This document shows, piece by piece, positions 1 through 10,233 of a stretch of DNA of 64,000 nucleotides. The first letter of the stretch is position 1. Each line of letters begins with the position of its first letter. Source of the DNA: Nonomuraea cavernae (lineage in GTDB: Bacteria; Actinomycetota; Actinomycetes; Streptosporangiales; Streptosporangiaceae). The notes below the pieces were generated by a model. That model made no database searches and had not been told where the DNA came from. It was given only the letters and a program-made list of their open reading frames with translations. A program made the position numbers and the translations under genes. The stretch is taken from assembly GCF_014646355.1 (NCBI RefSeq), contig NZ_BMNH01000004.1, positions 124,001 to 188,000 of the forward strand, in the 5' to 3' direction.

Positions 1-527
1 CCGATGAACATCGTGATCTGGAAGTTGAGCGCCTCGGCCGCCTGGTCGCGGACATAGGGCGACTCGTCCTTCTTCATCAGGTAGATGATCAGCGGGCCGA
101 CCCAGGACACGAGCAGGCCGAGCAGGTGGGCGAGCATCGCCATCGTGGTGTCGTCGGAGCCGGGGCGCGGGCCGTATCTTCCGGGCACATGCGGCGGCCG
201 TTGCTGCGGGGCGCCGTAGCCCTGGCCGGGGTGCTGCTGGTAGCCGTATCCCGGCTGCTGGTAACCCGGGGGCGGGGTGGGCGGCTGGCCGTAACCGTAA
301 CCCTGCTCCGGGCTGGAGCCGGGCTGCTGCTGGTAACCCTGCCACTGGTCGGCGGGAGGCTGATGACCGGGCCGCTCGAACCCGGGCTGGGGCTGGTAGC
401 CCGGCGCGGAGCCGGGTTGCGGCTGGTAGGGCCCTTGCGGGCCCGAGCCCTGCGGCGGGATGTCCGACTGTGAGATGCGCCGGGTGGCGTCGTCGTCCGG
501 CTGCTGTTGGGGCGGGTCCTGGCTCAC
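1..527 (-). CDS. DUF4870 domain membrane protein (3' end outside window)
   Basis: The gene starts at a GTG with a GGAGG six bases upstream and runs off the left edge of the window, so the C-terminus is missing. Roughly the first 120 residues are a low-complexity tail rich in Gln, Pro, Gly and Tyr (repeats of the kind GYQQPGYGYQQ). It is followed by a DUF4870-type core: MLAHLLGLLVSWVGPLIIYL, then the charged DESPYVRDQAAEALNFQ segment typical of that family. It is an integral membrane protein of unknown function. Its GTG overlaps the TGA of the upstream DUF3097 gene, so the two are probably cotranscribed. Confidence 0.8.
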   Translation of the reverse strand, partial: MSQDPPQQQPDDDATRRISQSDIPPQGSGPQGPYQPQPGSAPGYQPQPGFERPGHQPPADQWQGYQQQPGSSPEQGYGYGQPPTPPPGYQQPGYGYQQHPGQGYGAPQQRPPHVPGRYGPRPGSDDTTMAMLAHLLGLLVSWVGPLIIYLMKKDESPYVRDQAAEALNFQITMFI

Positions 528-1357
528 GATGCCTCCGTAACGAAGTCGATCAGTTCCTCGACCCGGCCGAGCAACTCGGGCTCCAGGTCGGCGTAGGTCG
601 AGACGGCGCCGAGGATCCGCCGCCACGCGTCGGCCGGCTCCACGCGCCAGCCCAGGGCGGCGATCACGCCCTCCTTCCACGGTACCCCTCGCGGCACGTC
701 CGGCCAGGCCGGGATGCGCAGCACGGAAGGCTTGACCGCCTGCCAGATGTCGACGAACGGGTGCCCGACGACCAGCACGTCCGGGGAGGTCACCTGGGCG
801 GCGATCCGGCTCTCCTTGGACCCCGGCACCAGGTGGTCGACCAGCACACCCAGCCGGCGTCCCGGCTCCGGCCCGAACTCCTCAACGATCGCGGGAAGAT
901 CGTCCACGCCTTCGAGGTACTCGACCACCACCCCTTCCACGCGAAGGTCGTGACCCCAGATCTTCTCCACCAGGGCGGCGTCGTGCACGCCCTCGACGTA
1001 GATGCGGCTCTGCCTGGCCACCCTCGCCCGCAGCCCCTCGACGGTGATCGAGCCGGACGCGCTGCGCCTCGGCTCGCGGGCCGCGGCCGCCGCGGCCGGG
1101 CGGGTCAGCGTCACCACCTTGCCGTCCAGGAGGAACGCCGCGGGCGCCAGCGGGAACAGCCGCCGCCTGCCGAAGCGGTCTTCGAGCGTGACGGCCTCCT
1201 TGTCGCAGGCCACCACCGCGCCGCAGAAGCCGCTCTCGGCGTCCTCGACGACCAGATCGGGCTCCGCGGGCACCTGTGGGATCTTGCCCTTGCCCGGGCG
1301 CCGCCAGTTTTCCCGGAGAACATCGCCGTCGTACACACGGGGACCGTAGCAAATCAC
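524..1357 (-). CDS. DUF3097 family protein
   Basis: 277 residues, matching the usual length of the actinobacterial DUF3097 family as I remember it. The family has no established activity. The conserved central part ([20 protein letters not shown], then [11 protein letters not shown] and [16 protein letters not shown]) looks like a Toprim-like alpha/beta fold, which is inference. The GTG at 1357 overlaps the TGA of the upstream membrane protein gene. A second GTG at 1336 would remove seven residues; neither has a strong ribosome binding site. The stop overlaps the start of the DUF4870 gene, so the three genes form one operon. Confidence 0.75.
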   Translation of the reverse strand: MICYGPRVYDGDVLRENWRRPGKGKIPQVPAEPDLVVEDAESGFCGAVVACDKEAVTLEDRFGRRRLFPLAPAAFLLDGKVVTLTRPAAAAAAREPRRSASGSITVEGLRARVARQSRIYVEGVHDAALVEKIWGHDLRVEGVVVEYLEGVDDLPAIVEEFGPEPGRRLGVLVDHLVPGSKESRIAAQVTSPDVLVVGHPFVDIWQAVKPSVLRIPAWPDVPRGVPWKEGVIAALGWRVEPADAWRRILGAVSTYADLEPELLGRVEELIDFVTEAS

Positions 1358-2322
1358 CCCGCCATCGCGAGTCGCTTGCGGCTGCCGCTCCGCCGTACCA
1401 GCACCACGATCGTCACGACGACACCGACGAGCAGACCGAGCCCGGGGATGAGCAGCAGCGCCGCCACGCCGCCCACGAGACCGCCCACCGCCGAGGAGGC
1501 GTCACGGCCCACGCCGAAGCGCGCGTCGGCCTGCTCCTGCGTCGCGCAGGTGAGCTGGTAGTCGCCCTGCGCGGGCGCGTTGATCACCAGGATGAGCTCC
1601 CAGCGGGTGGAGCCGACCGTGACCGTCTGGTTGGCCGCCGTGTTGGCGAGCCTGGCCGGAGCCGGTCCGCCGGAGATCTGGCAGGTGTAGTGCACCCGCG
1701 CGGTGCTGGCCAGGTAGATCACCGGCTTGTCGGCGGGGTTGATCGGCACCGTCACGCTTTCGCCGGCCGCGAACGTCGTGGTGGGCGCCAGGTGGCTGAC
1801 GGTGCTGAAAATGCCGGTGACGAACAGCACCGCCCCGGCCAGCACGCAGACCAGCGCGACGCCCCAGCCGGCCGCGATCCACCACAGCTTCGGCCTGACC
1901 TGCTTGGGATCCACCGGCCCGGCGAACTGCGGCGAGCCGCTGAAGGGGCCCGGCAGGTAGGGCTGCTCGCCCTGTGGTGGTGGCGGGCCGCCATACTGCG
2001 GCTGACCATACCGCGGCTGCTCGCCGGAAGGCTGACCGTACGAGGGCGGGCCGTACTGGGGCTGGTCACCGTAGGAGGGCTGACCGTACTGCGGCGCCTG
2101 GTCACCGTAAGGGGGCTGACCGTACTGGGGCTGTCCGTACGGTGGTCGGCCCTGCGGGTGCTGGCCGTACTGCGGCGGCCCCTGCGGAGGCTGGCCGTAT
2201 TGGGGCTGCCCATAACCCGGCTGCTGCCCGTGGAGCGGCTGGTCGTACGGGGGCCCCTGCCCGGGTTGAGGACCCGGCCCTGGCGGGGGGCCGGAGGACG
2301 GAGGCTGGGATTCGTCGGTCAT
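1354..2322 (-). CDS. Pro/Gly/Gln/Tyr-rich two-pass membrane protein
   Basis: 322 residues from the ATG at 2322; a longer reading is possible but its extra 64 residues look non-coding. About the first 125 residues are repeats of QYGQPPYG type, a disordered cytoplasmic tail common on actinobacterial membrane proteins. A transmembrane helix ([20 protein letters not shown]) follows, then an extracytoplasmic domain of about 110 residues with two cysteines, a second helix ([20 protein letters not shown]) and a basic end (RRSGSRKR). Function unknown. It is the first gene of the three-gene minus-strand operon and is divergent from hrcA. Confidence 0.7.
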   Translation of the reverse strand: MTDESQPPSSGPPPGPGPQPGQGPPYDQPLHGQQPGYGQPQYGQPPQGPPQYGQHPQGRPPYGQPQYGQPPYGDQAPQYGQPSYGDQPQYGPPSYGQPSGEQPRYGQPQYGGPPPPQGEQPYLPGPFSGSPQFAGPVDPKQVRPKLWWIAAGWGVALVCVLAGAVLFVTGIFSTVSHLAPTTTFAAGESVTVPINPADKPVIYLASTARVHYTCQISGGPAPARLANTAANQTVTVGSTRWELILVINAPAQGDYQLTCATQEQADARFGVGRDASSAVGGLVGGVAALLLIPGLGLLVGVVVTIVVLVRRSGSRKRLAMAG

Positions 2323-2404
2323 GTCGGCCAGTCTGAGGCCTTTGGGCGGACGTACGCCAGCGGCGGGATGGAGATGTGTTATCGCACCTTGTGGGAGAGA
2401 GCCG

Positions 2405-2436
2405 TACACTTGGCACTCGGGAACACAGAGTGCTAG
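2405..2436 (+). promoter_or_regulatory. CIRCE operator upstream of hrcA
   Basis: TTGGCACTC, nine bases, then GAGTGCTAG (2410-2436). This differs from the CIRCE consensus TTAGCACTC-N9-GAGTGCTAA at one outer position per arm. A -10-like TACACT lies at 2405-2410, so HrcA bound here would cover the promoter. It sits 40 bases before the hrcA start and implies autoregulated heat-shock control of hrcA-dnaJ. Confidence 0.9.
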
Positions 2437-2476
2437 ACCTGTCGTTTCCGTTGGGCAAGAGGCAGGAGGTGAGCAC

Positions 2477-3490
2477 GTGCTCGATGATCGGAAACTGGCG
2501 GTGCTCCGCGCCATTGTCGAAGACTACGTGTCCACCAACGAACCGGTGGGCTCCAAGGCGCTCGCCGAGCGCCACAATCTGAAGGTCTCTCCGGCGACGG
2601 TCCGCAACGACATGGCCGCGCTGGAGGAGGACGGCTACATCACCCAGCCGCACACCAGCGCGGGCCGGGTGCCGACGGACAAGGGCTACCGTCTGTTCGT
2701 CGACCGGCTCTCGCAGGTCAAGCCGCTCTCCGGGGCGGAGCGCAGGGCGATCGAGACCTTCCTCGCGGGCGCCGTCGACCTCGACGACGTGGTGACCCGC
2801 ACGGTGCGGCTGCTCGCGCAGCTGACCAGACAGGTCGCGGTGGTGCAGTATCCGACGCTGACCCGCTCGACGGTCAGGCACGTCGAGCTGGTGCCGCTGA
2901 GCGAGCGGCGCGTCATGCTCGTGCTCATCACCAACACCGGCCGCGTCGAGCAGCGCGTGATAGAGCTGCCCGAGGTGGTGGAGGACACCCGCATCGCCCA
3001 CCTGCGCGCTGTGCTCAACTCCTGTCTCGACGGCTGCGGCCTGAGCAGTGTGCCCGAGCAGGTGGCCGACCTGCCCGAGCGGCTGCCGGTCGAGGACCGG
3101 CCCGTGGTGGCGACGATCCTCTCGGTGCTGCTCGAGACGCTCGTGGAGCGCCACGACGAGAAGATCGTGTTCGCCGGCGCGGCCAACCTGGCGGGCGCCG
3201 ACTTCACCACCGGCCTGCGCGACGTGCTCGAGGCGCTGGAGGAGCAGGTCGTGCTCATGCGGTTGCTCGGCGAGACTTCCCCAGACATCCCGTCCGCGCT
3301 CACCGTGCGCATCGGCTCCGAAAACCCCTATCTCCACGGCACGTCCATCGTCGCGACCGGATACGGTTCTGGCGACAAGCAACTGGCCCGGCTCGGCGTG
3401 CTGGGGCCCACAAGGATGGACTATCCCGTGACGATGGGCGCCGTACGCGCGGTGGCACGCTACGTCAGCCAGATCCTGGCTGCATCATAA
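2477..3490 (+). CDS. hrcA: Heat-inducible transcription repressor HrcA
   Basis: 337 residues, the normal size for HrcA. The GTG at 2477 is preceded by AGGAGGTGAG; in-frame sequence further upstream runs through the CIRCE site and is non-coding. The N-terminal winged helix ([52 protein letters not shown]) is followed by the family signature [14 protein letters not shown]. The rest is the GAF-like dimerisation part. HrcA represses class I heat-shock genes by binding CIRCE, and one lies just upstream. dnaJ follows after 11 bases, so both are probably on one heat-regulated transcript. Confidence 0.95.
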   Translation: MLDDRKLAVLRAIVEDYVSTNEPVGSKALAERHNLKVSPATVRNDMAALEEDGYITQPHTSAGRVPTDKGYRLFVDRLSQVKPLSGAERRAIETFLAGAVDLDDVVTRTVRLLAQLTRQVAVVQYPTLTRSTVRHVELVPLSERRVMLVLITNTGRVEQRVIELPEVVEDTRIAHLRAVLNSCLDGCGLSSVPEQVADLPERLPVEDRPVVATILSVLLETLVERHDEKIVFAGAANLAGADFTTGLRDVLEALEEQVVLMRLLGETSPDIPSALTVRIGSENPYLHGTSIVATGYGSGDKQLARLGVLGPTRMDYPVTMGAVRAVARYVSQILAAS

Positions 3491-3501
3491 GAGGTCGATA
3501 A

Positions 3502-4641
3502 GTGGCAAACAGCGACTACTACGCCACCCTCGGGGTGCGACGTGACGCCGGTCAGGACGAGATCAAGAAGGCCTACCGGAGACTTGCCCGCGAGCTGCAC
3601 CCTGACGTGAATCCCGACCCTGAGACCCAGGAGCGGTTCAAGGAGATCACGCAGGCCTACGAGGTGCTGTCCGACCCGAACAAGCGCCAGATGTACGACC
3701 TGGGCGGCGACCCCTTCGGCGGTGCGGGCGCGGGCGCCGGAGCGGGCGGTTTCGGTGCGGGCTTCCCGTTCAGCGACATCATGGACGCCTTCTTCGGCAC
3801 CGCCGGCGGTGCGCGCGGGCCCCGGTCGCGGGCGCGCAGGGGCCGCAACGCCACGATCCGCGTCGAGCTCGACCTGCGCGAGACCGCGTTCGGCACCACC
3901 CGCGAGCTGGTCGTCGACACGGCCGTGCTGTGCGAGGTGTGCCAGGGCGCCGGCGCCGCGCCCGGCACCCACCCCGACGCCTGCGACATGTGCAACGGCC
4001 GCGGCGAGATCTCCCAGGTCACCCGCTCGTTCCTCGGGCAGGTCATGACCTCCCGGCCGTGTCCGCAGTGCGGCGGCTTCGGGTCGATCATCCGGCACCC
4101 GTGCCAGGAGTGCTCGGGCGACGGCCGCGTGCGCACCCGCCGCACCATCAAGGTCCGCATCCCCGCGGGCGTCGAGGACGGCACCCACATCCAGCTCGCC
4201 GGCGAGGGCGAGGTCGGTCCCGGTGGCGGCCCACCCGGAGACCTCTTCCTGGAGATCGTCGAGCGACCGCACGAGATCTTCGAACGGCGTGGTGACGACC
4301 TTCACTGCACCGTCCAGATCCCGATGACCGCCGCCGCGCTCGGCACCATCCTCGCCGTGGAGACGCTCGACGGCTCCGAGGAGGTCGACGTGCGGCCGGG
4401 CACCCAGTCGGGCCAGGTCATCACCATGTACGGCCGGGGTGTGCAACGGCTCAACGAGAGCGGCCGCGGTGACCTGCTGATCCACGTCAACGTCGAGACC
4501 CCGTTGCGTCTCGACCCGGCGCAGGAGGAGCTGCTGCGCGAGCTGGCCAAGCTGCGTGGCGAAGAGCGCCCTCCCGGCAAGTTCGCCCCTGGGCAGCAAG
4601 GTTTTTTTTCCCGTCTGCGTGACGCGTTCAACGGGAGGTGA
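3502..4641 (+). CDS. dnaJ: Chaperone protein DnaJ
   Basis: 379 residues with all DnaJ parts in order: a J domain with the HPD motif (residues about 32-34, [12 protein letters not shown]), a Gly/Ala-rich linker, a zinc-binding cysteine region with four CxxC repeats (CEVC, CDMC, CPQC, CQEC) and the C-terminal substrate-binding and dimerisation domains. DnaJ stimulates DnaK ATPase and holds unfolded proteins. Placement after hrcA marks it as the DnaJ2-type copy of actinobacteria, separate from the dnaK-grpE-dnaJ operon. GTG start with AGAGG upstream. Confidence 0.95.
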   Translation: MANSDYYATLGVRRDAGQDEIKKAYRRLARELHPDVNPDPETQERFKEITQAYEVLSDPNKRQMYDLGGDPFGGAGAGAGAGGFGAGFPFSDIMDAFFGTAGGARGPRSRARRGRNATIRVELDLRETAFGTTRELVVDTAVLCEVCQGAGAAPGTHPDACDMCNGRGEISQVTRSFLGQVMTSRPCPQCGGFGSIIRHPCQECSGDGRVRTRRTIKVRIPAGVEDGTHIQLAGEGEVGPGGGPPGDLFLEIVERPHEIFERRGDDLHCTVQIPMTAAALGTILAVETLDGSEEVDVRPGTQSGQVITMYGRGVQRLNESGRGDLLIHVNVETPLRLDPAQEELLRELAKLRGEERPPGKFAPGQQGFFSRLRDAFNGR

Positions 4642-4670
4642 GGTCGCCGCGCCGCGGCCGGAAGGATCGT

Positions 4671-4694
4671 CTCCGCGGGTCACCACCCGCGGAG
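4671..4694 (+). terminator. Stem-loop after dnaJ
   Basis: CTCCGCGGGT, loop CACC, ACCCGCGGAG: a perfect 10-bp stem 30 bases after the dnaJ stop. There is no T tract, as is common for actinobacterial terminators. It suggests rsmE may have its own transcript or receive only read-through. Confidence 0.6.
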
Positions 4695-4821
4695 CTGGGC
4701 GGGCGCCGGGTGGCGAGCGGGGCGATCGGCCACATCGCCGACCCCGCTTGAAGTGACGACGCGCGCCGATTCGCCGGGTGCTCGATTGACCGCCCATCGT
4801 GAGGATTCGAGGTGATCGCCG

Positions 4822-5556
4822 GTGACCGTGCCGGTTTTCCTGGCCGCCGATCTCGCGGAGCTCAAGGGACCCGAGGTGGTGCTCGACGGCCCCGAGGGGC
4901 GGCACGCGGCCGTGGTGCGCCGGATGCGGGCCGGGGAGCGGGTCGATCTGACCGACGGTGCGGGCGCGGTCGCCGAGTGCGTCGTGAGCGAGGTGCTGAA
5001 GGACGCGCTGAGGCTTGAGGTGACCGTTCGCCGGCAGGTGGCGGCCCCGAGGCCCCGGCTCGTCGTGGTGCAGGGCCTGCCGAAGGGCGACAGGGGTGAG
5101 CTGGCGGTCGAGATGATGACCGAGGTGGGCGTCGACGTGATCGTCCCCTGGGCGGCCTCGCGCAGCATCACCCAGTGGAAGGGCGACAAGGTGGCCAAGG
5201 CGCTCGGCCGGTGGCGCTCCACGGCCCGTGAGGCGGGCAAGCAGGCGCGCAGGTTCCACCTGCCGGAGGTGACCGAGCCGGCGTCCACGGCGCGGGTCGA
5301 GGCCCTGCTGGCCGAGGCGGCCCTGGGGTTGGTGCTGCACGAGGAGGCGGCCGAGCCGTTGTCCGGCAGGGAGTTGCCCGCCGATGGCGACGTCGTCGTG
5401 GTGGTGGGGCCCGAAGGCGGGGTCTCGGAGGACGAGCTGGCCAGGTTCACGGCGGCGAAGGCGGTGCCGGTGCTGCTCGGGTCCACGGTGTTGCGGACCT
5501 CGACCGCCGGGGTGGCGGCGGCGGCCGTGCTGCTGACCCGCAGCGGCCGCTGGTGA
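4822..5556 (+). CDS. rsmE: 16S rRNA (uracil-1498-N3)-methyltransferase RsmE
   Basis: 244 residues, the usual RsmE length. The N-terminal PUA-like part carries the GRHAAVVRRMRAGERVDLTDG motif. The C-terminal SPOUT (trefoil-knot) domain shows the family motifs EMMTEVGVDVIVPWAASRS, then VVVGPEGGVSEDEL for S-adenosylmethionine binding, and LGSTVLRTSTA. It methylates U1498 in the small-subunit rRNA. GTG at 4822 follows a GAGGTGA at seven-base spacing. The dnaJ-rsmE neighbourhood is widely conserved in actinobacteria and firmicutes. Confidence 0.93.
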   Translation: MTVPVFLAADLAELKGPEVVLDGPEGRHAAVVRRMRAGERVDLTDGAGAVAECVVSEVLKDALRLEVTVRRQVAAPRPRLVVVQGLPKGDRGELAVEMMTEVGVDVIVPWAASRSITQWKGDKVAKALGRWRSTAREAGKQARRFHLPEVTEPASTARVEALLAEAALGLVLHEEAAEPLSGRELPADGDVVVVVGPEGGVSEDELARFTAAKAVPVLLGSTVLRTSTAGVAAAAVLLTRSGRW

Positions 5557-5565
5557 GCGCGGCCC

Positions 5566-6204
5566 TCAGGGCGTCGCAGGCGGCGAGCCGCCGAGCGGGC
5601 TCGCGATGTCGCCGGGGGTGGGGATCGGGTCGGCCGGCGGGCACTCGGTCTCGGGGCAGGCGCTGACGGGCGAGTCAGGCTCGGTGAGCGTCGGGGTGGG
5701 CGTGGGGGTGGGAGTGGCGGTCGGGCAGTCGTCACGCGGCTCGGCCGGCGTCTCCGGGACCGTGGGACATGGCGTGCGGGTCGGCGTCGGGGTCGGCTTC
5801 GGCTTGCTGGTCGACTTCGCGGTCTCGGACGGCTGCTGAGGCGGACGGCTGGTCGGGGGGACGATCACGACGTTAGGTGGTTCGGTCCGCTCCGTCGGCT
5901 CGGGCGACACGGCCCGGTTGGTGGAGGAGTTGGCAGGGGGAGTGGAGGTGTTCCTGATCTCCTGGACGGTCTCCTGCAGGACCTGCTGGCGCAGCTCGGG
6001 GACGACCATCACGATCGTTCCGGCCACCAGCACCGCGCTGGCCGCGGCCGCGCCCGCCCGCCACCAGAACAGGTTGCGCATCCCGCGCCGCTCGATGCGG
6101 GCACGGATGATCTCCAGACCTTCCGGCGAGGGCACGACCGTGTCCGCCTCCGCGCGCAGCACACGGCGTAGTACGTCGCCGTACTCGTCGGGGGGCTGGG
6201 TCAT
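5566..6204 (-). CDS. Membrane-anchored Pro/Thr-rich protein downstream of a sigma factor
   Basis: 212 residues. A cytoplasmic N-terminus of about 48 residues (VLRRVLRAEADTVVPSPEGL, IIRARIERRGM) precedes one transmembrane helix (AGAAAASAVLVAGTIVMVV). The outside part is almost all Pro, Thr and Ser with PTPTPTPT runs, as in cell-wall-spanning or O-glycosylated stalks, and has four Cys. The ATG overlaps the sigma factor stop (ATGA), so it is cotranscribed with and translationally coupled to it. The context suggests an anti-sigma or sensing partner, but no zinc-binding anti-sigma motif is visible, so this is only an inference. Confidence 0.75.
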   Translation of the reverse strand: MTQPPDEYGDVLRRVLRAEADTVVPSPEGLEIIRARIERRGMRNLFWWRAGAAAASAVLVAGTIVMVVPELRQQVLQETVQEIRNTSTPPANSSTNRAVSPEPTERTEPPNVVIVPPTSRPPQQPSETAKSTSKPKPTPTPTRTPCPTVPETPAEPRDDCPTATPTPTPTPTLTEPDSPVSACPETECPPADPIPTPGDIASPLGGSPPATP

Positions 6205-6806
6205 GACATCTTCTCCAGGACAGCTCGCAAGGCGGCCATGCCACGCGCGGTGTGGCTCTTGACCGCGCCCTTGCTGATGCCCATGGCGTGGGCGATCTCA
6301 GCCTCGGACAGATCACCGTAGTAACGGAGGACGAGTGCTTCTCTCTGACGTGTCGGCAGGGATCGGAGGGCCTCGATGACCGCTGAGCGTTCGAGCTCGC
6401 CGATCGCGCCGTTCTCGGCGCTCGGGGCGTCGGGCAGACCCTTGGGAGCGTACTTCTCGACGACCGCGCGGTGACGCAGCACGGAACGGGACCGGTTGAC
6501 GACGGATTGTCGTAGGTAGGCGAGTGCTTTGTCGGGATCGCGCAGCCTGCGCCAGGCGCCATGAATGGCGACGAACGCGTCCTGCACGACTTCCTCGGCG
6601 GTTGCCATGTCGCGCACCAGCAACACAGCGAGACGCACTAAAGACCGAAAGTGCGCGCTGTAGAGCGCGGTCACGGCCATGTCGGCATCCCACCCGACCG
6701 GCACCGCCCCCATCGACCTGTCGGCCAGAAGGGTTTCGGTGGTCACATCAGTGGGACGCGCGGCCTTCCCAGTGGGTTTACGCTCTTCCGGTTCCTTTGG
6801 GGGCAT
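6201..6806 (-). CDS. SigE-family RNA polymerase sigma-70 factor (ECF type)
   Basis: 201 residues. After a 40-residue polar extension come sigma region 2 (LYSAHFRSLVRLAVLLVRDM, AEEVVQDAFVAIHGAWRRL) and, after a linker, region 4 with the helix-turn-helix (IEALRSLPTRQREALVLRYY, then LSEAEIAHAMGISKGAVKSH). Region 3 is absent, as in ECF sigma factors; the sequence fits the actinobacterial SigE/SigM-like subset. It would redirect RNA polymerase to a stress regulon. The TGA overlaps the ATG of the membrane-anchored partner downstream. Confidence 0.88.
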   Translation of the reverse strand: MPPKEPEERKPTGKAARPTDVTTETLLADRSMGAVPVGWDADMAVTALYSAHFRSLVRLAVLLVRDMATAEEVVQDAFVAIHGAWRRLRDPDKALAYLRQSVVNRSRSVLRHRAVVEKYAPKGLPDAPSAENGAIGELERSAVIEALRSLPTRQREALVLRYYGDLSEAEIAHAMGISKGAVKSHTARGMAALRAVLEKMS

Positions 6807-6994
6807 TACCCAGTCGTGTCCTCGCCAGGTGGCCTCGCCCGACCCTGAATCGTCCTACTTTGCTGAAGTGTGGCACACCCACCCTAACCGCGAGGATCTT
6901 CCGGCGCACGGCACGCGGGATTACCGATTCGCAACGAGGCGCGGCGAATCGGACCCGCCAAGGTGGCGACGGGTCCGGTCGGTAAGGTGCTCCT

Positions 6995-7339
6995 GTGACC
7001 GACTGCCTCTTCTGCAAGATCGCGGCCAAGGAGATCCCAGCCGAGATCGTACTCGAGACCGACAGGGCTGTGGCGTTCCGTGACATCAACCCGCAGGCCC
7101 CCACCCACGTGCTGGTCATACCGAAGGAGCATCACGCGGACGCGGCGGCGCTGGCCCAGGCCGACGACGGGCTCGCCGACGATGTGATCAAGGCCGCGCA
7201 CGCCGTGGCCGTCCAGGAGGGCGTGGCCGAGGGCGGCTACCGCATCGTGTTCAACACCGGGCCGGGCGCGGGGCAGACGGTCTTCCACGTGCACGCGCAC
7301 ATGCTCGGCGGGCGCGGCCTGTCGTGGCCGCCCGGTTGA
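6995..7339 (+). CDS. HIT family (histidine triad) nucleotide-binding protein
   Basis: 114 residues, the usual HINT size. It starts DCLFCKIAAKEIPAEIV and carries the catalytic triad HVHAH near the C-terminus (GQTVFHVHAHMLGGRGLSWP). HINT proteins hydrolyse purine nucleoside phosphoramidates and aminoacyl-AMP. The GTG at 6995 has AAGGTG five bases upstream; the gene is followed by phoH as in most actinobacteria. Confidence 0.92.
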   Translation: MTDCLFCKIAAKEIPAEIVLETDRAVAFRDINPQAPTHVLVIPKEHHADAAALAQADDGLADDVIKAAHAVAVQEGVAEGGYRIVFNTGPGAGQTVFHVHAHMLGGRGLSWPPG

Positions 7340-7430
7340 TATTGGCGCGAATGCCAGGCCTGGTCCCGGCTACGATGTGTGGAGAAGTACATCCGAACAG
7401 ACCGGGAGGCATCAGGCCACGGGCCTGCCC

Positions 7431-8468
7431 ATGTCCGAACTACACGAATCCCGACGGACTGCACCTCCTTCGCGCACTCAGGCCAAGGTGCTGATCCCAG
7501 ACGATTATCCGATGGTCAGCCTCCTGGGCTCACGTGACGAGCTGCTGCGCGTCATCGAGGGCGCTTTCAGGGCCGACATCCACGTGCGTGGCAATGAGAT
7601 CACCGTCACCGGCAGCCCCGACGAGAGCGGCGCCGTGGTGCGGCTGTTCGAGGAGCTGGTCGAGGTGCTGCGCAGTGGGGGCGAGCTGACCCCCGACGCG
7701 GTCGAGCGGAGCATCGCCATGCTGCGGATGACCTCCGACCGGCCCGCCGAGGTGCTGTCCCTCGACATCCTCTCCTCGCGGGGCCGCACGATCAGGCCCA
7801 AGACGGTCAACCAGAAACGCTACGTCGACGCGATCGACAAGCACACGGTCGTCTTCGGCATCGGCCCCGCCGGCACCGGCAAGACCTATCTCGCGATGGC
7901 CAAGGCCGTGCGCGCGCTGCAGGAGAAGCGGGTCAACCGGATCATCCTGACCCGTCCGGCGGTCGAGGCCGGAGAGCGGCTGGGCTTCCTGCCCGGCACC
8001 CTCTACGAGAAGATCGACCCCTACCTGCGGCCGCTGTACGACGCGCTGCACGACATGGTCGACCCCGACTCGATCCCCAAGCTGATGGCCGCCGGCACGA
8101 TCGAGGTCGCGCCGCTGGCCTACATGCGGGGCCGCACCCTCAACGACGCCTTCATCATCCTCGACGAGGCGCAGAACTCCTCGGCCGAGCAGATGAAGAT
8201 GTTCCTGACCAGGCTCGGCTTCAACTCCAAGATCGTGGTGACCGGTGACGTCACGCAGGTCGACCTGCCCGCGGGCACGACCAGCGGGCTGCGGGTCGTC
8301 CAGCAGATCCTCGACGGCATCCCCGACATCCACTTCGCCCGCCTGTCCAGCGCCGACGTGGTGCGTCACAAGCTGGTGAGCGAGATCGTCGACGCCTACG
8401 GCCGCTACGACGCGCTGCAGGAGCCGAGTGCCGCCAAACCCATCCAGCAGCGGGGCAGACGGCGATGA
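7431..8468 (+). CDS. phoH: PhoH family ATPase (PhoH/YbeZ)
   Basis: 345 residues from the ATG at 7431. A GTG at 7377 would add 18 residues that look unlike family members. Walker A is [11 protein letters not shown], the family motif [18 protein letters not shown] follows, and Walker B is [12 protein letters not shown], ending with GDVTQVDLP. PhoH/YbeZ is an ATPase that works with YbeY in RNA processing, and ybeY is the next gene, overlapping by four bases (ATGA). A -10-like TACGAT at 7371 could serve as promoter, but no -35 is convincing. Confidence 0.92.
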   Translation: MSELHESRRTAPPSRTQAKVLIPDDYPMVSLLGSRDELLRVIEGAFRADIHVRGNEITVTGSPDESGAVVRLFEELVEVLRSGGELTPDAVERSIAMLRMTSDRPAEVLSLDILSSRGRTIRPKTVNQKRYVDAIDKHTVVFGIGPAGTGKTYLAMAKAVRALQEKRVNRIILTRPAVEAGERLGFLPGTLYEKIDPYLRPLYDALHDMVDPDSIPKLMAAGTIEVAPLAYMRGRTLNDAFIILDEAQNSSAEQMKMFLTRLGFNSKIVVTGDVTQVDLPAGTTSGLRVVQQILDGIPDIHFARLSSADVVRHKLVSEIVDAYGRYDALQEPSAAKPIQQRGRRR

Positions 8469-8941
8469 GCATCGAGATCAACAACGAGTCGGGCGCCGAG
8501 GTCGACGAGGAGGGCATCGTCGAGCTGGCCGGCTACATGCTCGGCGAGATGGGCATCAACCCGCTCGCCGAGATGTCCATCATGATCGTCGACGAGGCGG
8601 CCATGGCCGAGCTCCACGAGAAGTGGATGGGCGAGCCGGGTCCCACCGACGTGCTGGCCTTCCCGATGGACGAGCTGCGTCCCGGCGGCGGGGCGCGCGG
8701 CGACGCCGAGGGGCCCACCGACCCGGCGCTCCTCGGCGACGTGGTGCTGTGCCCGCAGGTGGCCGCCCGGCAGGCGGCCGAGGCGGGTCACGACACCCGT
8801 GACGAGCTGGAGCTGCTGTGCACGCACGGCATCCTCCACCTGCTCGGATACGACCACGCCGAGCCTGACGAGCACAAGGAGATGTTCGGTCTGCAGGCCC
8901 GGCTCCTCGAGTCGTGGCAGGAGGTGCGCAGCTCGCGGTGA
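8465..8941 (+). CDS. ybeY: Endoribonuclease YbeY (rRNA maturation)
   Basis: 158 residues. The signature zinc-binding motif [11 protein letters not shown] lies near the C-terminus (residues about 119-129); [11 protein letters not shown] and [11 protein letters not shown] are the other conserved blocks. YbeY is needed for 16S rRNA 3' maturation and ribosome quality control. The start overlaps the phoH stop (ATGA), and the stop overlaps the GTG of the CBS-domain gene, giving a tight operon. Confidence 0.95.
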   Translation: MSIEINNESGAEVDEEGIVELAGYMLGEMGINPLAEMSIMIVDEAAMAELHEKWMGEPGPTDVLAFPMDELRPGGGARGDAEGPTDPALLGDVVLCPQVAARQAAEAGHDTRDELELLCTHGILHLLGYDHAEPDEHKEMFGLQARLLESWQEVRSSR

Positions 8942-10233
8942 ACGTCTGGTTGCCTCTGGCCGTCGTCCTCGTGGTGATCGGCGGACTGATCGCCAGCGTG
9001 GAGACGGCACTGACGCGCATTTCCCGGGTGCGGGCCGAGGCGTTCGTACGTGACGGCAGGCGCGGCGCCGAGCGGCTGCAGGCCATCGTCAACGATCCGC
9101 CGCGCTACCTCAACCTGCTGCTGCTGCTCAGGCTGAGCTGTGAGCTGGTCGCCACGGTGATCGCCACTCTGTTGTTCATCGACCTGATGAGCGACCAGGG
9201 CTGGGCCTACTTCGCCGCGGCGGCCATCATGATCGTGGTCAGCTACGTGATCGTCGGCGTCATGCCCCGCACCCTGGGCCGCCAGCACGCCGGGCCGATC
9301 GCCCTGGCCGGCGCCCCCGTGGTCTACGGTCTGACCCGCATCTTCGGCCCGCTGCCCAAGCTGCTCATCCTGCTCGGCAACGCGCTGACCCCCGGCAGGG
9401 GCTTCCGCGACGGCCCGTTCACCTCCGAGGCCGAGCTGCGCGACCTGGTCGACCTGGCCGAGGAGCGCCGGATGATCGAGCCGGACGAGCGCGAGATGAT
9501 CCACTCGGTCTTCGAGCTGGGCGACACGCTGGTCCGCGAGGTCATGGTGCCCCGCACCGACATGGTCTTCATCGAGCGGGGCAAGACGCTCAACCAGGCG
9601 CTGTCGCTGGCGTTGCGCAGCGGGTTCTCCCGCATCCCGGTGGTGGGCGAGAACGAAGACGACGTCATCGGCATCGCCTATCTCAAGGACATCGCCCGCA
9701 GGGTGCACGAGGCGGGCCAGGACAGCAGCAAGGAGAAGGTCGAGTCGATCATGCGTCCGGCGACGTACGTGCCGGAGAGCAAGCCGATCGACCAGCTGCT
9801 GCGCGAGATGCAGGCCCGGCAGATCCACCTGGCGATCGTCATCGACGAGTACGGCGGCACCGCCGGGCTGGTCACGATCGAGGACGTCCTGGAGGAGATC
9901 GTCGGCGAGATCACCGACGAGTACGACCAGGAGGCGCCCCGGGTCGAGCCGATGCCCGACGGCGCGCTCCGTGTGACGGCCCGGATGCCGGTCGACGAGC
10001 TGGCCGAGCTGTTCGACACCGAGATCGAGGTCGACGACGTGGAGACCGTGGGCGGGCTGCTGGCCCACGCGCTCGGCCGGGTGCCGATCGCCGGGTCGCA
10101 GGCCGACGTGGCCGGTCTGCGGCTCACCGCCGAGAGCCTGGCCGGCCGCCGCAACCGCATCAGCACCGTGGTGGTCCGCCGCGTCGCGCCGCCCGAGACG
10201 GACGTCAGGCCGGTCGCCGCCGCGCAGGACTGA
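8938..10233 (+). CDS. Hemolysin-family CNNM/CorC protein with CBS domains
   Basis: 431 residues from the GTG at 8938 (GTGA overlap with ybeY; GGAGGT twelve bases upstream). The N-terminal DUF21/CNNM membrane domain has about four helices ([27 protein letters not shown] region, [17 protein letters not shown]). Two CBS domains follow ([40 protein letters not shown]), then a C-terminal CorC_HlyC domain ([20 protein letters not shown]). The family is linked to divalent cation, mainly magnesium, transport or resistance; haemolysin is a historical name. It completes the phoH-ybeY-corC set. Confidence 0.92.
   Translation: MNVWLPLAVVLVVIGGLIASVETALTRISRVRAEAFVRDGRRGAERLQAIVNDPPRYLNLLLLLRLSCELVATVIATLLFIDLMSDQGWAYFAAAAIMIVVSYVIVGVMPRTLGRQHAGPIALAGAPVVYGLTRIFGPLPKLLILLGNALTPGRGFRDGPFTSEAELRDLVDLAEERRMIEPDEREMIHSVFELGDTLVREVMVPRTDMVFIERGKTLNQALSLALRSGFSRIPVVGENEDDVIGIAYLKDIARRVHEAGQDSSKEKVESIMRPATYVPESKPIDQLLREMQARQIHLAIVIDEYGGTAGLVTIEDVLEEIVGEITDEYDQEAPRVEPMPDGALRVTARMPVDELAELFDTEIEVDDVETVGGLLAHALGRVPIAGSQADVAGLRLTAESLAGRRNRISTVVVRRVAPPETDVRPVAAAQD

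Noticed and set aside
3460..5340. 626-residue reading frame antisense to dnaJ and rsmE
   Set aside because: Long antisense frames are expected at this GC content; dnaJ and rsmE are unmistakable on the plus strand.
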